DNA of 64,000 nucleotides from Corallococcus silvisoli (GCF_009909145.1 NZ_JAAAPJ010000006.1:372001-436000); one strand, 5' to 3'. Numbered from the stretch's first letter, positions 42,937-54,472 are shown. The notes: generated from the sequence alone by a model not told the origin. A program made the numbers and translations.

Positions 42937-45302
42937 CGGGCCCGAGCACGCGGCACCACCCGCTGTCGCTGTCCGCGGAGGACCGCGCCCGGGTGGAGGA
43001 GGTGGAGCAGCTGGCGCGCCGGGGCCCGGCGAGCCTGCCGGTGCTGGTGGCCGGGCTGGACGCGCCGTCGTGGGCGGTGCGCCGCGCCGTGGTGTCCGCG
43101 CTGGCGCGGCTGGGCACCCCCGCGGTGGAGCCCCTGTGCGACGTGCTCCGCCACTCGCGGGACAACGAGGCGCGCCTCGCCGCGGCGGTGGACGCGCTGG
43201 TGGCCGCCACCGGCGACGTGGAGCGCCCGGTGGAGGCCCTGGGGGAGAACGCCAACCCCGCCATCGTCTGCGACGCCGCCCAGGTGCTGGGGCGCCGCCG
43301 CAGCCGCCAGTCCGTGCCGCTGCTGTCGCGGCTCATCGTGCACCCGGACGACAACGTGGCGGTGGCCGCCATCGAGGCGCTGGGGCGCGTGGGCGGCGGC
43401 GCCGCGGTGGACGCGCTGCTGGAGTCGCTGGGCAGCGGCAACTTCTTCCGCATCTTCCCCGCCATCGACGTGCTGGGCCGCTCGGGCGACCCCACCGTCG
43501 TGCCGGCGCTGATGGCGCTCCTGTCGGACCCCTTCTACGTGCTGGAGGCGGCGCGCGCGCTGGGCCGCACCGGCCAGGAGGCCGCGGTGCCCGCGCTCGT
43601 GGGCCTGCTCCAGCGCGGCAACGACGCGGTGGTGCGCGTGGCGGCGGTGGCGCTGGTGGAGATCCACGACGCGCAGGTGCAGCGCTTCGGCGGCGCGCGC
43701 ACGGTGCCGTCGGTGCTGCGCTCCGCCTCGGCGGAGCCTCACCCCACCGGCCGCCGGCTGGCCCAGGTCATCGCGGGCGCGGACGCGGGGGAGAAGACCT
43801 CGGTGGCGCGGCTGCTGGGCTGGGTGGGCGGCGCGGACGCGGCGACCGGGCTCCTGAAGCTGCTGGACTCACAGGACCTGGGCGTGTCGCGCGCGGCGGC
43901 GGCGGCGCTGGGAGAGCTGGGCGCGGACGCGGACGCGCAGATATTGCAGGCGCTGCGCGACGGCGACAGCTCCCGGCGCCGGGTGCTCCTGCCATTGGTG
44001 GGCAAGCGCTCCGCCGCGGTGCCGGACGTGCTCCTGTGCCTGGAGGACCGGGACGCGACGGTGCGCGCGCTGTCGGCGGAGACGCTGTCGCGCATCGGGG
44101 ACACGTCCGCGGTGCCCGCCCTCTTCGCGCGGCTGTCGGACGAGGACCCCCGCGTGTCGCAGGCGGTGGTGGGCGCCATCCAGTCGCTGGGCAGCGACAC
44201 GACGGAGGCCCTGGCGCTGGAGGCGGCGCGCTCACCGGACACGCGCCAGCGGCGTGCGGCGCTGCGCATCGTGGCGTACTTCGGCTACCCGCGCGGCCTG
44301 GACGCGCTGCTGCTGGCCATGCGGGACCCGGACGAGCGCCTGCGCGACGCGGCTATCTACGGCCTGCCCTTCATCGACGACCCGCGGGCGGTGGACGCGC
44401 TCCTGTCCGCCGCGAGCCACGAGTCGGAGCGCACGCGCGCCACCGCCATGCGCGCGCTGGGCCAGACGGACAAGCAGGCCCGCATCACCTCCACGCTGCT
44501 GGGCGGCCTGAACGACCGCGACCCGTGGGTGCGCTACTACGCGTGCCAGTCGCTGGGGAAGCTCAACGAGGAGGCCGCCGCGGACGCCATCGTCGCGCTG
44601 GCCAACGACGACGCGGGGCAGGTGCGCGTGGCGGTGGTGGACGCGCTGGCGCACCTGCACACGGAGAGCGCCATGGCGGCGCTGCGCCGGGCCGCCGCGT
44701 CCGCGGACGCGGACGTGCGCCGCGCGGCGCTCCTGGGCCTGGGCGTGGCGCGCCGTCCGGACGCGCTGCCGGTGCTGCTGGAGGCGGTGCACTCGGAGGA
44801 CCCGGCCACGCGGCTCGTCGCCCTGTCGGCGGTGGCGGAGTACGACGCGCCGGAGACGCTGCCCGCGCTGCTGCGCGCGGCGGGGGACCGGGACGACAGC
44901 GTGCGGAGCGCGGCGGTGGGCTTCCTCGCCACGCGCACGGGCACGCACGCCACGCAGTCGCTGGTGTCGCTGCTGGGGGACGTGATGCTGCGCGAGCAGG
45001 TGGTGGGCGCGCTGGCGCTGCCGGTGGACGGGCGGCTGCCCGGGCTCTTGTCGGCGCTGGAGGTGGCGGACGACGCGACCGCGCCCCTGCTGGTGGCGGC
45101 CCTGGCGCGCATGCGCCGGGCGGACGCGCGGGCGGCGCTGATGCAGGCGCTGGCCTCCGCGAGCTCCTCCGGACGGCGCGCGGCGGCCCCCGCGGTGGCG
45201 GCGCTGGGCACGGTGGAGGCGCGCGAGGCGCTGGACCGCGCGGCCCACCGCGACGAGGACGCGGACGTGCGCCGCGCCTGCCTGCTGGCGCTGGGACGTT
45301 GA
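42933..45302 (+). CDS. HEAT-repeat protein in the chemosensory operon
   Basis: 789 residues, GTG start overlapping the mcp stop. It is built throughout of 30-32-residue HEAT/PBS-lyase-type repeats such as [40 protein letters not shown] and [17 protein letters not shown], roughly two dozen in all. Such solenoids bind proteins. In Myxococcus xanthus the Che7 system has a HEAT-repeat partner (Cpc7), so this may be an output or accessory protein for the pathway; equivalence to Che7 is from memory and unproven. It has no signal peptide. Confidence 0.92.
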   Translation: MTGPSTRHHPLSLSAEDRARVEEVEQLARRGPASLPVLVAGLDAPSWAVRRAVVSALARLGTPAVEPLCDVLRHSRDNEARLAAAVDALVAATGDVERPVEALGENANPAIVCDAAQVLGRRRSRQSVPLLSRLIVHPDDNVAVAAIEALGRVGGGAAVDALLESLGSGNFFRIFPAIDVLGRSGDPTVVPALMALLSDPFYVLEAARALGRTGQEAAVPALVGLLQRGNDAVVRVAAVALVEIHDAQVQRFGGARTVPSVLRSASAEPHPTGRRLAQVIAGADAGEKTSVARLLGWVGGADAATGLLKLLDSQDLGVSRAAAAALGELGADADAQILQALRDGDSSRRRVLLPLVGKRSAAVPDVLLCLEDRDATVRALSAETLSRIGDTSAVPALFARLSDEDPRVSQAVVGAIQSLGSDTTEALALEAARSPDTRQRRAALRIVAYFGYPRGLDALLLAMRDPDERLRDAAIYGLPFIDDPRAVDALLSAASHESERTRATAMRALGQTDKQARITSTLLGGLNDRDPWVRYYACQSLGKLNEEAAADAIVALANDDAGQVRVAVVDALAHLHTESAMAALRRAAASADADVRRAALLGLGVARRPDALPVLLEAVHSEDPATRLVALSAVAEYDAPETLPALLRAAGDRDDSVRSAAVGFLATRTGTHATQSLVSLLGDVMLREQVVGALALPVDGRLPGLLSALEVADDATAPLLVAALARMRRADARAALMQALASASSSGRRAAAPAVAALGTVEAREALDRAAHRDEDADVRRACLLALGR

Positions 45303-45315
45303 GCCCCCACCGCCC

Positions 45316-46137
45316 ATGAGCACGCTGCCGTTGTCACCGCAGGTCCTGGCCATCCTCGCGATGCTCATCGAGCAGCGCGCGGGCCTGCACTATGGCCTGG
45401 AGGACCGGGAGCTGCTGGCGGAGAAGCTGTCCACGCGGGCCATCGACGCGGGGTTCGACTCGCTGCTCGACTACTACTACTTCCTCCGCTACGACCCGAA
45501 GGGCACGGAGGCGCTGGACGCGCTGGTGGAGGCGCTGCTGGTGCATGAGACGTACTTCTTCCGCGAGCCCCAGGCGCTGGAGGTGCTGGTGGACGAGCTG
45601 CTCGTGCCCCAGGTGCGCGCCGGCCGCCGTCCCCGCGTGTGGTGCGCGGCGTGCTCCACCGGCGAGGAGCCCCTGACGCTGGCCATGCTCCTGGACGCGC
45701 GGGGCGTGCTGGGCGACGTGTCCCTCCTGGCCACGGACCTGAGCGCGCGGGCGCTGGAGCGCGCCAGGACGGGGGAGCACAACCTGCGCTGCATGCGCGC
45801 GCTGCCCCAGGGCGTGGAGGGCCGCTGGCTGGACGTGGTGAACGGCCGTCCGCGCGTGCGGCCGGAGCTGGTGGCCGCGGTGGAGTGGCGGCAGCTCAAC
45901 CTGGTGGACACCGCGGACTTCCCCCCGCCGGAGAGCTGCGATGCGGTCCTCTGCCGCAACGTGCTCATCTACTTCCAGGACGCCACCGCGCGCCGCGTGG
46001 TGGACGGCATCACCCGGACGCTGAAGCCCGGCGGGCACCTGCTGGTGGGCACGTCGGAGTCGCTGATGCGCTTCGGCACGGCGCTGCGGTGCGAGGAGCG
46101 TCGCGGCGCGTTCTTCTACGGCAAGGCGGGCCCATGA
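45316..46137 (+). CDS. cheR: Chemoreceptor methyltransferase CheR, cluster 1
   Basis: 273 residues, ATG at 45316, 13 bases after the HEAT gene. The small N-terminal helical domain is followed by the SAM-binding domain with LLVHETYFFREP, VWCAACSTGEEPLTLAMLL (motif I) and DAVLCRNVLIYF. It methylates glutamates of the receptor using SAM, opposing CheB, whose gene overlaps it by 4 bases. No TPR extension is present. Confidence 0.95.
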   Translation: MSTLPLSPQVLAILAMLIEQRAGLHYGLEDRELLAEKLSTRAIDAGFDSLLDYYYFLRYDPKGTEALDALVEALLVHETYFFREPQALEVLVDELLVPQVRAGRRPRVWCAACSTGEEPLTLAMLLDARGVLGDVSLLATDLSARALERARTGEHNLRCMRALPQGVEGRWLDVVNGRPRVRPELVAAVEWRQLNLVDTADFPPPESCDAVLCRNVLIYFQDATARRVVDGITRTLKPGGHLLVGTSESLMRFGTALRCEERRGAFFYGKAGP

Positions 46138-47168
46138 CGTTGCGCGTGCTGGTGGTGGATGACTCGGCGTTCGCGCGCAAGGTGCTGCGCAAGGTGCTGT
46201 CGGAGGCGGAGGGCCTGGAGGTGGTGGGCACCGCCCGCGACGGGCTGGACGCGCTGGAGCGCGTGGCGGAGCTCAAGCCGGACGTCATCACGCTGGACCT
46301 GGTGATGCCGGCGCTGGACGGCCCGGGCTTCCTGCGCGCGCTGTCCGGGATGCCGGACGCGCCCCGCGTGGTGGTGGTGAGCAGCGCGGACGCGGACAGC
46401 GACCTGGCGGTGGCCGCGCTCCAGGCGGGCGCGGTGGACCTGGTGCACAAGCCCACGGCGCTCGCCACCGACCGGCTCTACGAGCTGGGCGCGGAGCTGG
46501 TGGAGAAGGTGCGCATCGCGGGCCGAGCGGTGCCGCGCTACGCGCAGGAGCTGGCGGCCGTGGGCGCCCGGGCGGCGAGGCCGCTGTCCCCGGCGGCGTC
46601 CCCGAAGCTGCTGGCGGTGGGCACGTCCACGGGCGGGCCGCAGGCCCTGACGCGGCTGTTGGCGGCGCTGCCCCGGGACTTCCCCGCGCCGGTGGTGCTC
46701 GCGCTGCACATCCCCGCCGGCTACACGGAGGCCGTGGCGAAGCGGCTGGACTCCCAGAGCGCGCTGGAGGTGGTGGAGGCGACGGACGGCCTGGAGCTCC
46801 GGCCGGGCCGCGTGGTGCTGGCCCGCGCGGGGTTGCACCTGCGGGTGCAGCGGCACGGGGCGCTGGACCTGGCGCGCCTGGACCGCCAGCCGCTGGGCAC
46901 GCCGCACCACCCCTCCGTGGACGTGCTCTTCCAGAGCGCGGCGGAGGGCTGGGGGCGGGACGCCGTGGCGCTGGTGCTCACCGGCATGGGCGAGGACGGG
47001 CTCCAGGGCGCCCGGGCCGTGCGCGCCGCGGGCGGCGTGGTGCTGACGGAGGCGGAGTCGTCCTGCGTGGTGTACGGCATGCCGCGCGCGGTGGCTGAGG
47101 CCGGGCTGTCGCACGGCAGCGCGCCGCTGGATGAGCTGGTGCCCCTGCTCGGGCGGTACATCCCCTGA
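46134..47168 (+). CDS. cheB: Chemoreceptor methylesterase/deamidase CheB, cluster 1
   Basis: 344 residues. The N-terminal receiver (LVVDDSAFARKVL, ITLDLVMPALDG) regulates the C-terminal esterase, whose Ser-His-Asp triad is visible in GTSTGGPQAL, ALHIPAGYTEAV and LTGMGEDGLQGA. It removes methyl groups or deamidates the receptor. It is the last gene of the operon; the kinase gene at 47193 converges on it. Confidence 0.95.
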   Translation: MTLRVLVVDDSAFARKVLRKVLSEAEGLEVVGTARDGLDALERVAELKPDVITLDLVMPALDGPGFLRALSGMPDAPRVVVVSSADADSDLAVAALQAGAVDLVHKPTALATDRLYELGAELVEKVRIAGRAVPRYAQELAAVGARAARPLSPAASPKLLAVGTSTGGPQALTRLLAALPRDFPAPVVLALHIPAGYTEAVAKRLDSQSALEVVEATDGLELRPGRVVLARAGLHLRVQRHGALDLARLDRQPLGTPHHPSVDVLFQSAAEGWGRDAVALVLTGMGEDGLQGARAVRAAGGVVLTEAESSCVVYGMPRAVAEAGLSHGSAPLDELVPLLGRYIP

Positions 47169-47192
47169 GGTGTGGCCTCGCGGGCGCCGGCT

Positions 47193-48710
47193 TCAGGGCC
47201 GGTGCGCGGGGGGCGGGGGAGGCGGCTCGGGCGGCGGCCCCTTCTTGGGCGGCGCGCGGCGCGGCAGCGTGACGGTGAAGGTGGTGCCGTCGTCCTCGGT
47301 GGAGGTGACGTCGATGGTGCCGCCGTGGGCGTGGACGATCTCCCGCACGATGTAGAGGCCCAGGCCGTAGCTCATCTTCAGCGTGCGCGTCTGCTGCGGA
47401 CCCTGGCGGAAGGGTTCGAAGAGGTGGGGCAGGGTGGCCTCCGGGATGGGGCGGCCCTCGTTGTGGACGCTGACCACCACCTTGTTGCGCAGGCCCCGCG
47501 TGGACAGGCACACGGGCGCGTCCGCCGGGCTGTACTTGAGGGCGTTCTCCACCAGGTTGGACACCACCTGGGCCAGCCGGTCCGGGTCCCACTGGCCCTG
47601 GGTGTTGCCCTTGTGCTCCACCTCGATGTGCCGCTTGGGGAAGGCCACGCGGAACTCGTGCGCCACCTTGGCGAGCAGCTCCTGCGTGTCCGCGCCGCGC
47701 GGTTCAATGACGACGCCGCCCACCAGCCGCGCGCGGGTGAAGTCCAGCAGCAGGCGGGTCAGCCGCTCGATGCGCACCGCCGCGGTGGCGATGCGCTGGC
47801 TGGTGCGCGCCGTCTCCTCCGCGGGGCCGCCCGCCGCCAGCACGCGCGACCAGTTCATGATGGCGCCGAGCGGGCTGCGGATGTCGTGGCTGATGATGCC
47901 CATCAGGTGTTCCTGGAACTCGGAGTGCCGGCGCACCTCTTCTTCCGCCCACTTGCGCTGGGTGATGTCGCGGCTGATGCCGAACAGGCCGAACACGTTG
48001 CCTTCGGGGTCGCGCAGGGGGCCCTTGGTGGACAGCCACACGCGCACGTCTCCGTCGGGGCCCTGCTGGGAGTCCTCGTAGGTGAGCGGCTGGCCCGCCT
48101 CCAGCACGTCCCGGTCGTGCCGGAGGTTGACGCGGGCCTCCTCGGGGGGGAACAGCTCCGCGTCGGTGTGCTCGCGCACCTCGGACACGGTGCGGCCCAG
48201 GGCCCTGGCGCCCGCGGAGTTGATGACCTGGTAACGGCCGTCCAGGTCCTTGATGTAGATGGCGTCGGTGGTGCCCTCCATCACCGCCTGGAAGAGCTGG
48301 CCGGCGCGCTGGAGCTCCTGCCGGGCCATGTATTCGCGGCTGATGTCGCGGCAGTGCACCAGCAGGCCGCCCTCCACGGGGCGGGCGCTCACGTCGAAGC
48401 AGAGGTCGCCTTCGGGCCAGCGGTGCTCGTAGCGCACGGCGGGCTGTCCGGTGGCGGGGGCCTCCAGGCGCAGGTGGGGCCCCAGGCCCAGCAGGTCCGC
48501 CACCTTCTTGCGCACGTCGTCCCCTGGCTGGGCGCGATCCGCGAGCAGCTCGCGCATGCGGGGGCTCAGGTAGGTGACGCACCAGTCGGCGTCCACGCCG
48601 AGGAAGGCCTCCGGCAGTCCCTCCAGCAGTGCGAGCAGACCCAGGCCAGGCGCGTCCGACGAAGGCGGAGCGGAGGAGCGGGAGCGCGGGCGGGCGGGGA
48701 CGTGGGCCAT
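47193..48710 (-). CDS. PAS-PAS histidine kinase
   Basis: 505 residues, ATG at 48710. Two PAS domains (about 25-140 and 150-265, with AIYIKDLDGRYQVINSAGAR) precede the H-box LMGIISHDIRSPLGAI and an ATPase domain (NLVENALKYSP, MSYGLGLYIVREIVHAHGG). It ends in a proline-rich tail. It is soluble and orphan, with no regulator in the same operon. It is related to the kinase at 35720-37270 in the catalytic part. Confidence 0.92.
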   Translation of the reverse strand: MAHVPARPRSRSSAPPSSDAPGLGLLALLEGLPEAFLGVDADWCVTYLSPRMRELLADRAQPGDDVRKKVADLLGLGPHLRLEAPATGQPAVRYEHRWPEGDLCFDVSARPVEGGLLVHCRDISREYMARQELQRAGQLFQAVMEGTTDAIYIKDLDGRYQVINSAGARALGRTVSEVREHTDAELFPPEEARVNLRHDRDVLEAGQPLTYEDSQQGPDGDVRVWLSTKGPLRDPEGNVFGLFGISRDITQRKWAEEEVRRHSEFQEHLMGIISHDIRSPLGAIMNWSRVLAAGGPAEETARTSQRIATAAVRIERLTRLLLDFTRARLVGGVVIEPRGADTQELLAKVAHEFRVAFPKRHIEVEHKGNTQGQWDPDRLAQVVSNLVENALKYSPADAPVCLSTRGLRNKVVVSVHNEGRPIPEATLPHLFEPFRQGPQQTRTLKMSYGLGLYIVREIVHAHGGTIDVTSTEDDGTTFTVTLPRRAPPKKGPPPEPPPPPPAHRP

Positions 48711-49157
48711 CGTGGGGTCGGCGGGAACTTGGGGAGCAGGCCCCTTCAGGGAGGAAACACGGCGCGTGGGCGGAGCGTGCCCGGCATCAGGTCCGGGGAG
48801 CGGGAGGCAGGGTTGCGTCCAGACAGGCCGTTACGGGAAGGGCACGCTGGTGGATTTCCGAGGGTAGGCAGAAACCTCCGGGATGAAACGGGTCGGCGGT
48901 GCTCCTGTCGCTCCCTTTCCGCACGAGGTCACTCAGGCGACACACGGAACGGGGCTGGAAGGGGACGGGGCGCATCCGTCTGAACCATACCGCGCCCAAG
49001 GCGAAGCGGGGGCTTCAGCCCGGGGGACGGCTGGCTTCCGCACGGTGCGTCCCACCCAGGGCCTTCAGCCGTGCGCTGATGGCGGACGGTTGCGGCGGGA
49101 GCGGATGAAACAGGGCCGCTCGGGTGCCAGGGATGGGCGGGGTCCAGGAAACCCGGG
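48711..49157. other. Intergenic stretch without a recognisable gene
   Basis: 447 bases upstream of the PAS kinase and downstream of the lipoprotein operon. GC is high and there are many short frames on all strands, but none has a convincing start or family. It probably contains the kinase promoter. Confidence 0.5.
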
Positions 49158-49601
49158 TCAGAGGTGTCGCCGGAAATACCGCCCGATGGAGAGCAGCCGC
49201 ATCGTGCGGAGGTCCACGGCATAGAGCACGACCTCCTGGAGGGGCTTTCCGGTGGTGGCCTCGACAGACTGAGTGGGCTCTGGCGGACAGCGTTGAGCGT
49301 TGGCGACGAGTTGCACCAACACCACACCCTCGGGACCTGGCGCCGCGGTCACGTCATAGGAGTCCCGCTGATCCAGGCACGCGGGCTGACGGGATGAAGG
49401 CGCATCCCACGGCAGGAAGTGCTCCATGGCGAGCTGGATGGCGGCGGTCGTGTTGCCATCGATGTGGAGGAGCCCCTGGCGCGGCAGCTCGATGGGGAAG
49501 GTGAATCGCGCTGCGTCCTCGGCGGAGGCGTGGGGAATCCCCCCAGCCGTCCGGCAACCCCCCAGGGCGAGCAAGAGCAGGCACGGCATCCAGGGCTTCA
49601 C
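49158..49601 (-). CDS. Lipoprotein, paralogue of the next gene
   Basis: 147 residues. I chose the GTG at 49601 because AAGGAG lies upstream and it gives KPWMPCLLLLALGGC, a full lipoprotein signal. The mature part shares a pattern with the neighbour at 49627: F-F-P, NTTAAIQLAMEHF, a Cys then QRDSYDVTAAP, VVLVQL, and YAVDLRTMRLLSI. Two cysteines are conserved in both. It is the third gene of a three-lipoprotein operon and has no known function. Confidence 0.82.
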   Translation of the reverse strand: MKPWMPCLLLLALGGCRTAGGIPHASAEDAARFTFPIELPRQGLLHIDGNTTAAIQLAMEHFLPWDAPSSRQPACLDQRDSYDVTAAPGPEGVVLVQLVANAQRCPPEPTQSVEATTGKPLQEVVLYAVDLRTMRLLSIGRYFRRHL

Positions 49602-49626
49602 GGAAGGCTCCTTCTTGTTCGGAGGC

Positions 49627-50040
49627 TCACGGGCGTTGAACCGCGATGATGCGTCCGTGTCGTGGATCCACGGCATAGGTCGCTCCCATGTCCGTGACCG
49701 GGCCTTCTTCGATGCATGCACCCGGGCTCAGGGAGAAGCGCACCAGCACGACGTCTTCATTCCAGGGCGCCGCCTGCACGTCGAACGACTGACGCTGGAA
49801 CAGGCATGCTTCGACGGGATCGCCTCCACGAGGAGGCTTCGTGCCAAGAGGCCGGAAGTCTTCGAGCGCCAGCTGGATGGCGGCGGCCGTCGCCGCCGGT
49901 ACCACGACCTGTTCCGACTCATTCAAGGTCGAGGGGAACTTGAACCAGGCTGCTTCCCTGGCGGGAACCCGCGCGGGAAGCGACGGCCGGGGAGCGCATG
50001 CGCCCAGGAGCGCGCAGAGCAAGAGCATCGAGGGCTTCAT
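49627..50040 (-). CDS. Lipoprotein, paralogue of the previous gene
   Basis: 137 residues, ATG at 50040, with the signal KPSMLLLCALLGAC. It shares ATAAAIQLALEDF, CLFQRQSFDVQAAP, VVLVRF and TYAVDPRHGRIIAV with the 49158 gene, so the pair arose by tandem duplication. The mature part is small and beta-rich. It is 25 bases upstream of its paralogue and 52 bases downstream of the JAMM-motif gene. Probably outer-membrane or periplasmic; function unknown. Confidence 0.82.
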   Translation of the reverse strand: MKPSMLLLCALLGACAPRPSLPARVPAREAAWFKFPSTLNESEQVVVPAATAAAIQLALEDFRPLGTKPPRGGDPVEACLFQRQSFDVQAAPWNEDVVLVRFSLSPGACIEEGPVTDMGATYAVDPRHGRIIAVQRP

Positions 50041-50092
50041 CGCCGACCCCCGTGCATGTCGTCCGGGCCGGGCCCGGGATGCGGCGAGTTCC

Positions 50093-50740
50093 TCATGGCT
50101 CCTCCACGGCGGTGATGCGTCCAGTGGCCTTGTCCTCCGGGAGGATGCTTCCGACGCGCCTCCAGCGGCGCCCTTCGCGGACATAGATTTCGCCTGGCAG
50201 GTTGTCGTCCGCATGCGGCACCAGCTTGTGGATGATGCAGTGGGTGTCGAACTGGATCCGGAGGGAGTACCACTGTGTATCCGACTTCCGGTCCTCCTCG
50301 GAAAGGCTCGAGGGGAACCAGGGGTGGCTGTGGAAGTCAGCGAGGATGGAGGCCCTGCCCCGGGGATCCCGGACCTCCATGGGAGGACGACAGGATTTGC
50401 GCCGGCTCGTCCCCACCTGGACCCGCGTGGCGAGGGGAGAGGGATTGCTCGCGTAGTAGACGCCCTGCCCCAGGCTGTAGATGACGCCGCAGTACTCCAT
50501 CCCGTAGTCACCCAAGGTGGCGGCGGGCAGGGTCATGATGGCGGGGCAGAGTTGATCGATGACGTCATCGACGTCGCGTGAAGGTTGGACGCGCTCCCAG
50601 GGGCCGCGCGCCCACACGCGACGAGAAGTGGCGTCCACGAAGCCGTAGTCGCTCCTGCCCTGTTGAGTGCTTCCACCAGCGCAGCCTGACAGCAGGGCGC
50701 AGAGGGTCAGGCCCTTCCGCGCTCGTTGTGGAAGACGCAT
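50093..50740 (-). CDS. Lipoprotein with a JAMM (MPN+) metalloprotease-like motif
   Basis: 215 residues, ATG at 50740. The signal ends in LLSGC. The residues H137-S-H139-x7-S147-x2-D150 (FHSHPWFPSSLSEED) match the JAMM motif HxHx7SxxD exactly, and E82 in MEYCGVIY sits where JAMM enzymes have their upstream Glu. JAMM enzymes are zinc isopeptidases or peptidases; secreted bacterial relatives exist. It leads the three-lipoprotein operon. A hydrolase acting outside the cytoplasm is inferred from motif and signal. Confidence 0.83.
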   Translation of the reverse strand: MRLPQRARKGLTLCALLSGCAGGSTQQGRSDYGFVDATSRRVWARGPWERVQPSRDVDDVIDQLCPAIMTLPAATLGDYGMEYCGVIYSLGQGVYYASNPSPLATRVQVGTSRRKSCRPPMEVRDPRGRASILADFHSHPWFPSSLSEEDRKSDTQWYSLRIQFDTHCIIHKLVPHADDNLPGEIYVREGRRWRRVGSILPEDKATGRITAVEEP

Positions 50741-50806
50741 GGTCCGCTCCCGCGGTCCGCAGAGCGTGGGAGCATAGCAGGCTGCCGTCGCGGGAGATGC
50801 CGGGCC

Positions 50807-51268
50807 TCACCCCTCCCCGATGAGGCGCGTCACCGCTCCGCAGAGCACGTCCAGGTCGAACGGCTTGTCGAAGACGAACGCGGCGCCCAGGCGCATCGCC
50901 TCCGCGTGGGTGGCGGCGTCGCCGAAGGCGGTGATGAGGATGACCGGCGTGGCCCAGTCCACCCGGCGCAGGCGCGCCAGGGCCTCCAGTCCGGTGACGC
51001 CCGGCATGCGCACGTCCGTGATGATGACGTCCGGCGCCGCGCCCTCCACGCCCGCCAGGCCCCGCGTCAGCGTGCCCAGCAGCTCGCGCCCGTTGGGCAC
51101 CTCGTGCACGTCACAGCCGCGCCGCTGGAGCGCGCGCACCAGCATGCGGCGCATCTCCCGGTCGTCCTCGGCGATCAACACCCGGGGCCGCGTGGCGGGG
51201 GCCTCGTAGCCCGGCGCCCACGGCGTCTCCTCCTGCTCCGCGTCGTGTGTCGTGTCCTGGAACGCCAT
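50807..51268 (-). CDS. Single-domain response regulator
   Basis: 153 residues, ATG at 51268 with AGGAG upstream. After an acidic 25-residue lead comes a receiver: VLIAEDDREMRRML, VIITDVRMPGVTG (phospho-Asp), VILITAFGD (Thr), FVFDKPFD (Lys). It is followed upstream by an NtrC-type regulator in the same direction and has a close paralogue at 54708-55130. Confidence 0.9.
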   Translation of the reverse strand: MAFQDTTHDAEQEETPWAPGYEAPATRPRVLIAEDDREMRRMLVRALQRRGCDVHEVPNGRELLGTLTRGLAGVEGAAPDVIITDVRMPGVTGLEALARLRRVDWATPVILITAFGDAATHAEAMRLGAAFVFDKPFDLDVLCGAVTRLIGEG

Positions 51269-51328
51269 GGGGTGCTCCTCCGGGGTCGCGCTGTCCGACC
51301 GCGAAGAGGAGCATCCGCCGTGCCAGCG

Positions 51329-52698
<1,370 letters not shown>

Positions 52699-52717
<19 letters not shown>

Positions 52718-54177
52718 GCGTGCGTCCCCGGCGGCAGATAGATGGAGAAACAACTCCCACGGCCCGGCTCGCTCTTCACGTCAATCCAGCCGCCGTGGTC
52801 CCGCACCATCCCATAGGAGACGGACAGACCCAGGCCCGTTCCCTCGCCCACGTCCTTGGTGGTGAAGAAGGGCTCGAAGACGTGGGGCAGCACGTCCGGC
52901 GCGATGCCCGTGCCCTCGTCCTCCACGTCCAGCCGCACCCAGTCCTGCTCCGGCCCGCCCACGTCCGCGGGCGGCGTGGCGCGCAGCACCTGCGAGCGCA
53001 CCCGCAGGGTGCCCGGCCGGTTCATCGCGTGGAGGCCGTTCATCACCAGGTTGGTGAGCACCTGCTGGAACTGCCCCGCGTCCACCTCCACCGTGAAGCC
53101 CTGGGGCACCTCCTGCGACAGCGCGACGCCGCGCTTGGTGGCCATGGGCTTGAGCAGCGCCAGGGTGCGCTCGGCCAGCAGCGACAGGTCCTCCGGCGCG
53201 CGCGACGGCGCCCTCCGCCGGGCGAAGTCCAGCAGCTGGCGGATGATGCCGGTCATGTGCTGCGCCTGCTGGAAGATGATGCGGGCGCACTCGCCCACCT
53301 CCTCGCCCTCCGCTTCCCCGGAGGACACCATCTTCGCGCGGCCCATCACCACGTTGAGCGGCGTGCCCAGCTCGTGCGCCACGCCCGACGCCAGCTTGCC
53401 CACCGTGGTGAGCCGGTCCGCGTGGCGCAGGTGCTCCACCGTGGCCAGCCGCGCCGCCGTCTCCGACGCCAGCCGCGCCCGCGTCTCCTCCAACTGCTCG
53501 CCCATCCGGTTCATGGCCACCGCCAACGTCGTCAGTTCGTCGCCGCGCTCGTTGCGCAAGGGCACTCGCGCCGTGAGGTCGCCCTCTCCAATGCGCCCCG
53601 CCAGATGCACCAACTGCTCCACGGGCTGCCCCACCAGCTTTCGGCCCATGGCCATGGCGGCCAGCAGGAAGAACACGGAGAGCGCGGCGGTGGCGATGAC
53701 CGTGCCCACCACCGTGGTGTGCACGTGCTGCTCCTGCTCGGACAGGGACTCGGTGATTTCGATGGCGCCCGCGCGCCGGCCCAGGAACACCGGCGTGTAC
53801 GAGCGCAGCACGCCCGGGCTGCTGGACGTGTCCATCAACCAGCCGTCGTGGCCCGCGCGCAGGCTGAGCAGCAGCGCGGGGGGCAGCGCCGGCGCGAAGC
53901 CGGAGCCCGGCCCGCCGTCCAGCCACACCCAGCGCAGCCGCACCTGCTCCTGGAAGCGGTTGGCCTGGTTGAGGAGCGTGAGGGCCTCGGCCTCGCCCGC
54001 CAGCTGCCACGCCTTGCCAATGGAGCCGGCCAGCGTGTGGCCGAGCAGGCGGTGGTCGTGCTGCGAGTCGATCTCCGACCGGGTGAGCTCCTGGTGGACC
54101 TGGAACGCCTGGAGCCCGGCCATCACGGCGACGGCGAGCAGCACGAGGGCCAGGGTGAATTTGCGAGCGAGCTTCAC
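52699..54177 (-). CDS. Membrane histidine kinase with HAMP, partner of the NtrC regulator
   Basis: 492 residues; the GTG at 54177 begins VKLARKFTLALVLLAVAVMA (first membrane segment). A periplasmic domain of about 130 residues follows, then TTVVGTVIATAALSVFFLLA (second segment), HAMP (VEQLVHLAGRIGEGDLTARV), H-box GVAHELGTPLNVV and an ATPase domain (NLVMNGLHAMN, GTGLGLSVSYGMVRDHGG). It fits the NtrB-like kinases that feed NtrC-type regulators. It shares 19 bases with the regulator gene. Confidence 0.94.
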
Positions 54178-54277
54178 GGAAAAGGCAACCCCCGGTTCGT
54201 GCGTGAGGGGGAAGGAACACACGGACCGGGGTGGTACGCTACGGGTACCGCGGGTGCTGCGTCACTGCGACAGATGG

Positions 54278-54472
54278 CTAGTTGCTGCCCGAGCTCTCGG
54301 ACGGGGTGGTGGCCGCCTTCTGGCTGGCCGCCGGCTTCGCCTTCTTCGCCTTGGTGGGCTTCGCCTGGGTGGTGGGGGCAGCGGCCTTGGGGGCCTTGGG
54401 GGCCGCGGCGAAGGCGCCCATGGAGGCGAGGGACAGGGACAGACCGAGGACGAGGGCGGAAGTGCGCTTCAT
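54278..54472 (-). CDS. Small exported Lys/Ala-rich protein
   Basis: 64 residues, ATG at 54472. A signal peptide (MKRTSALVLGLSLSLASMGA) is followed by a disordered tail rich in KPAA and TKAKKAK. It is similar in style to short basic periplasmic proteins. Function unknown; it may bind nucleic acid or cell-surface polymers, but nothing shows this. It is monocistronic. Confidence 0.7.
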   Translation of the reverse strand: MKRTSALVLGLSLSLASMGAFAAAPKAPKAAAPTTQAKPTKAKKAKPAASQKAATTPSESSGSN

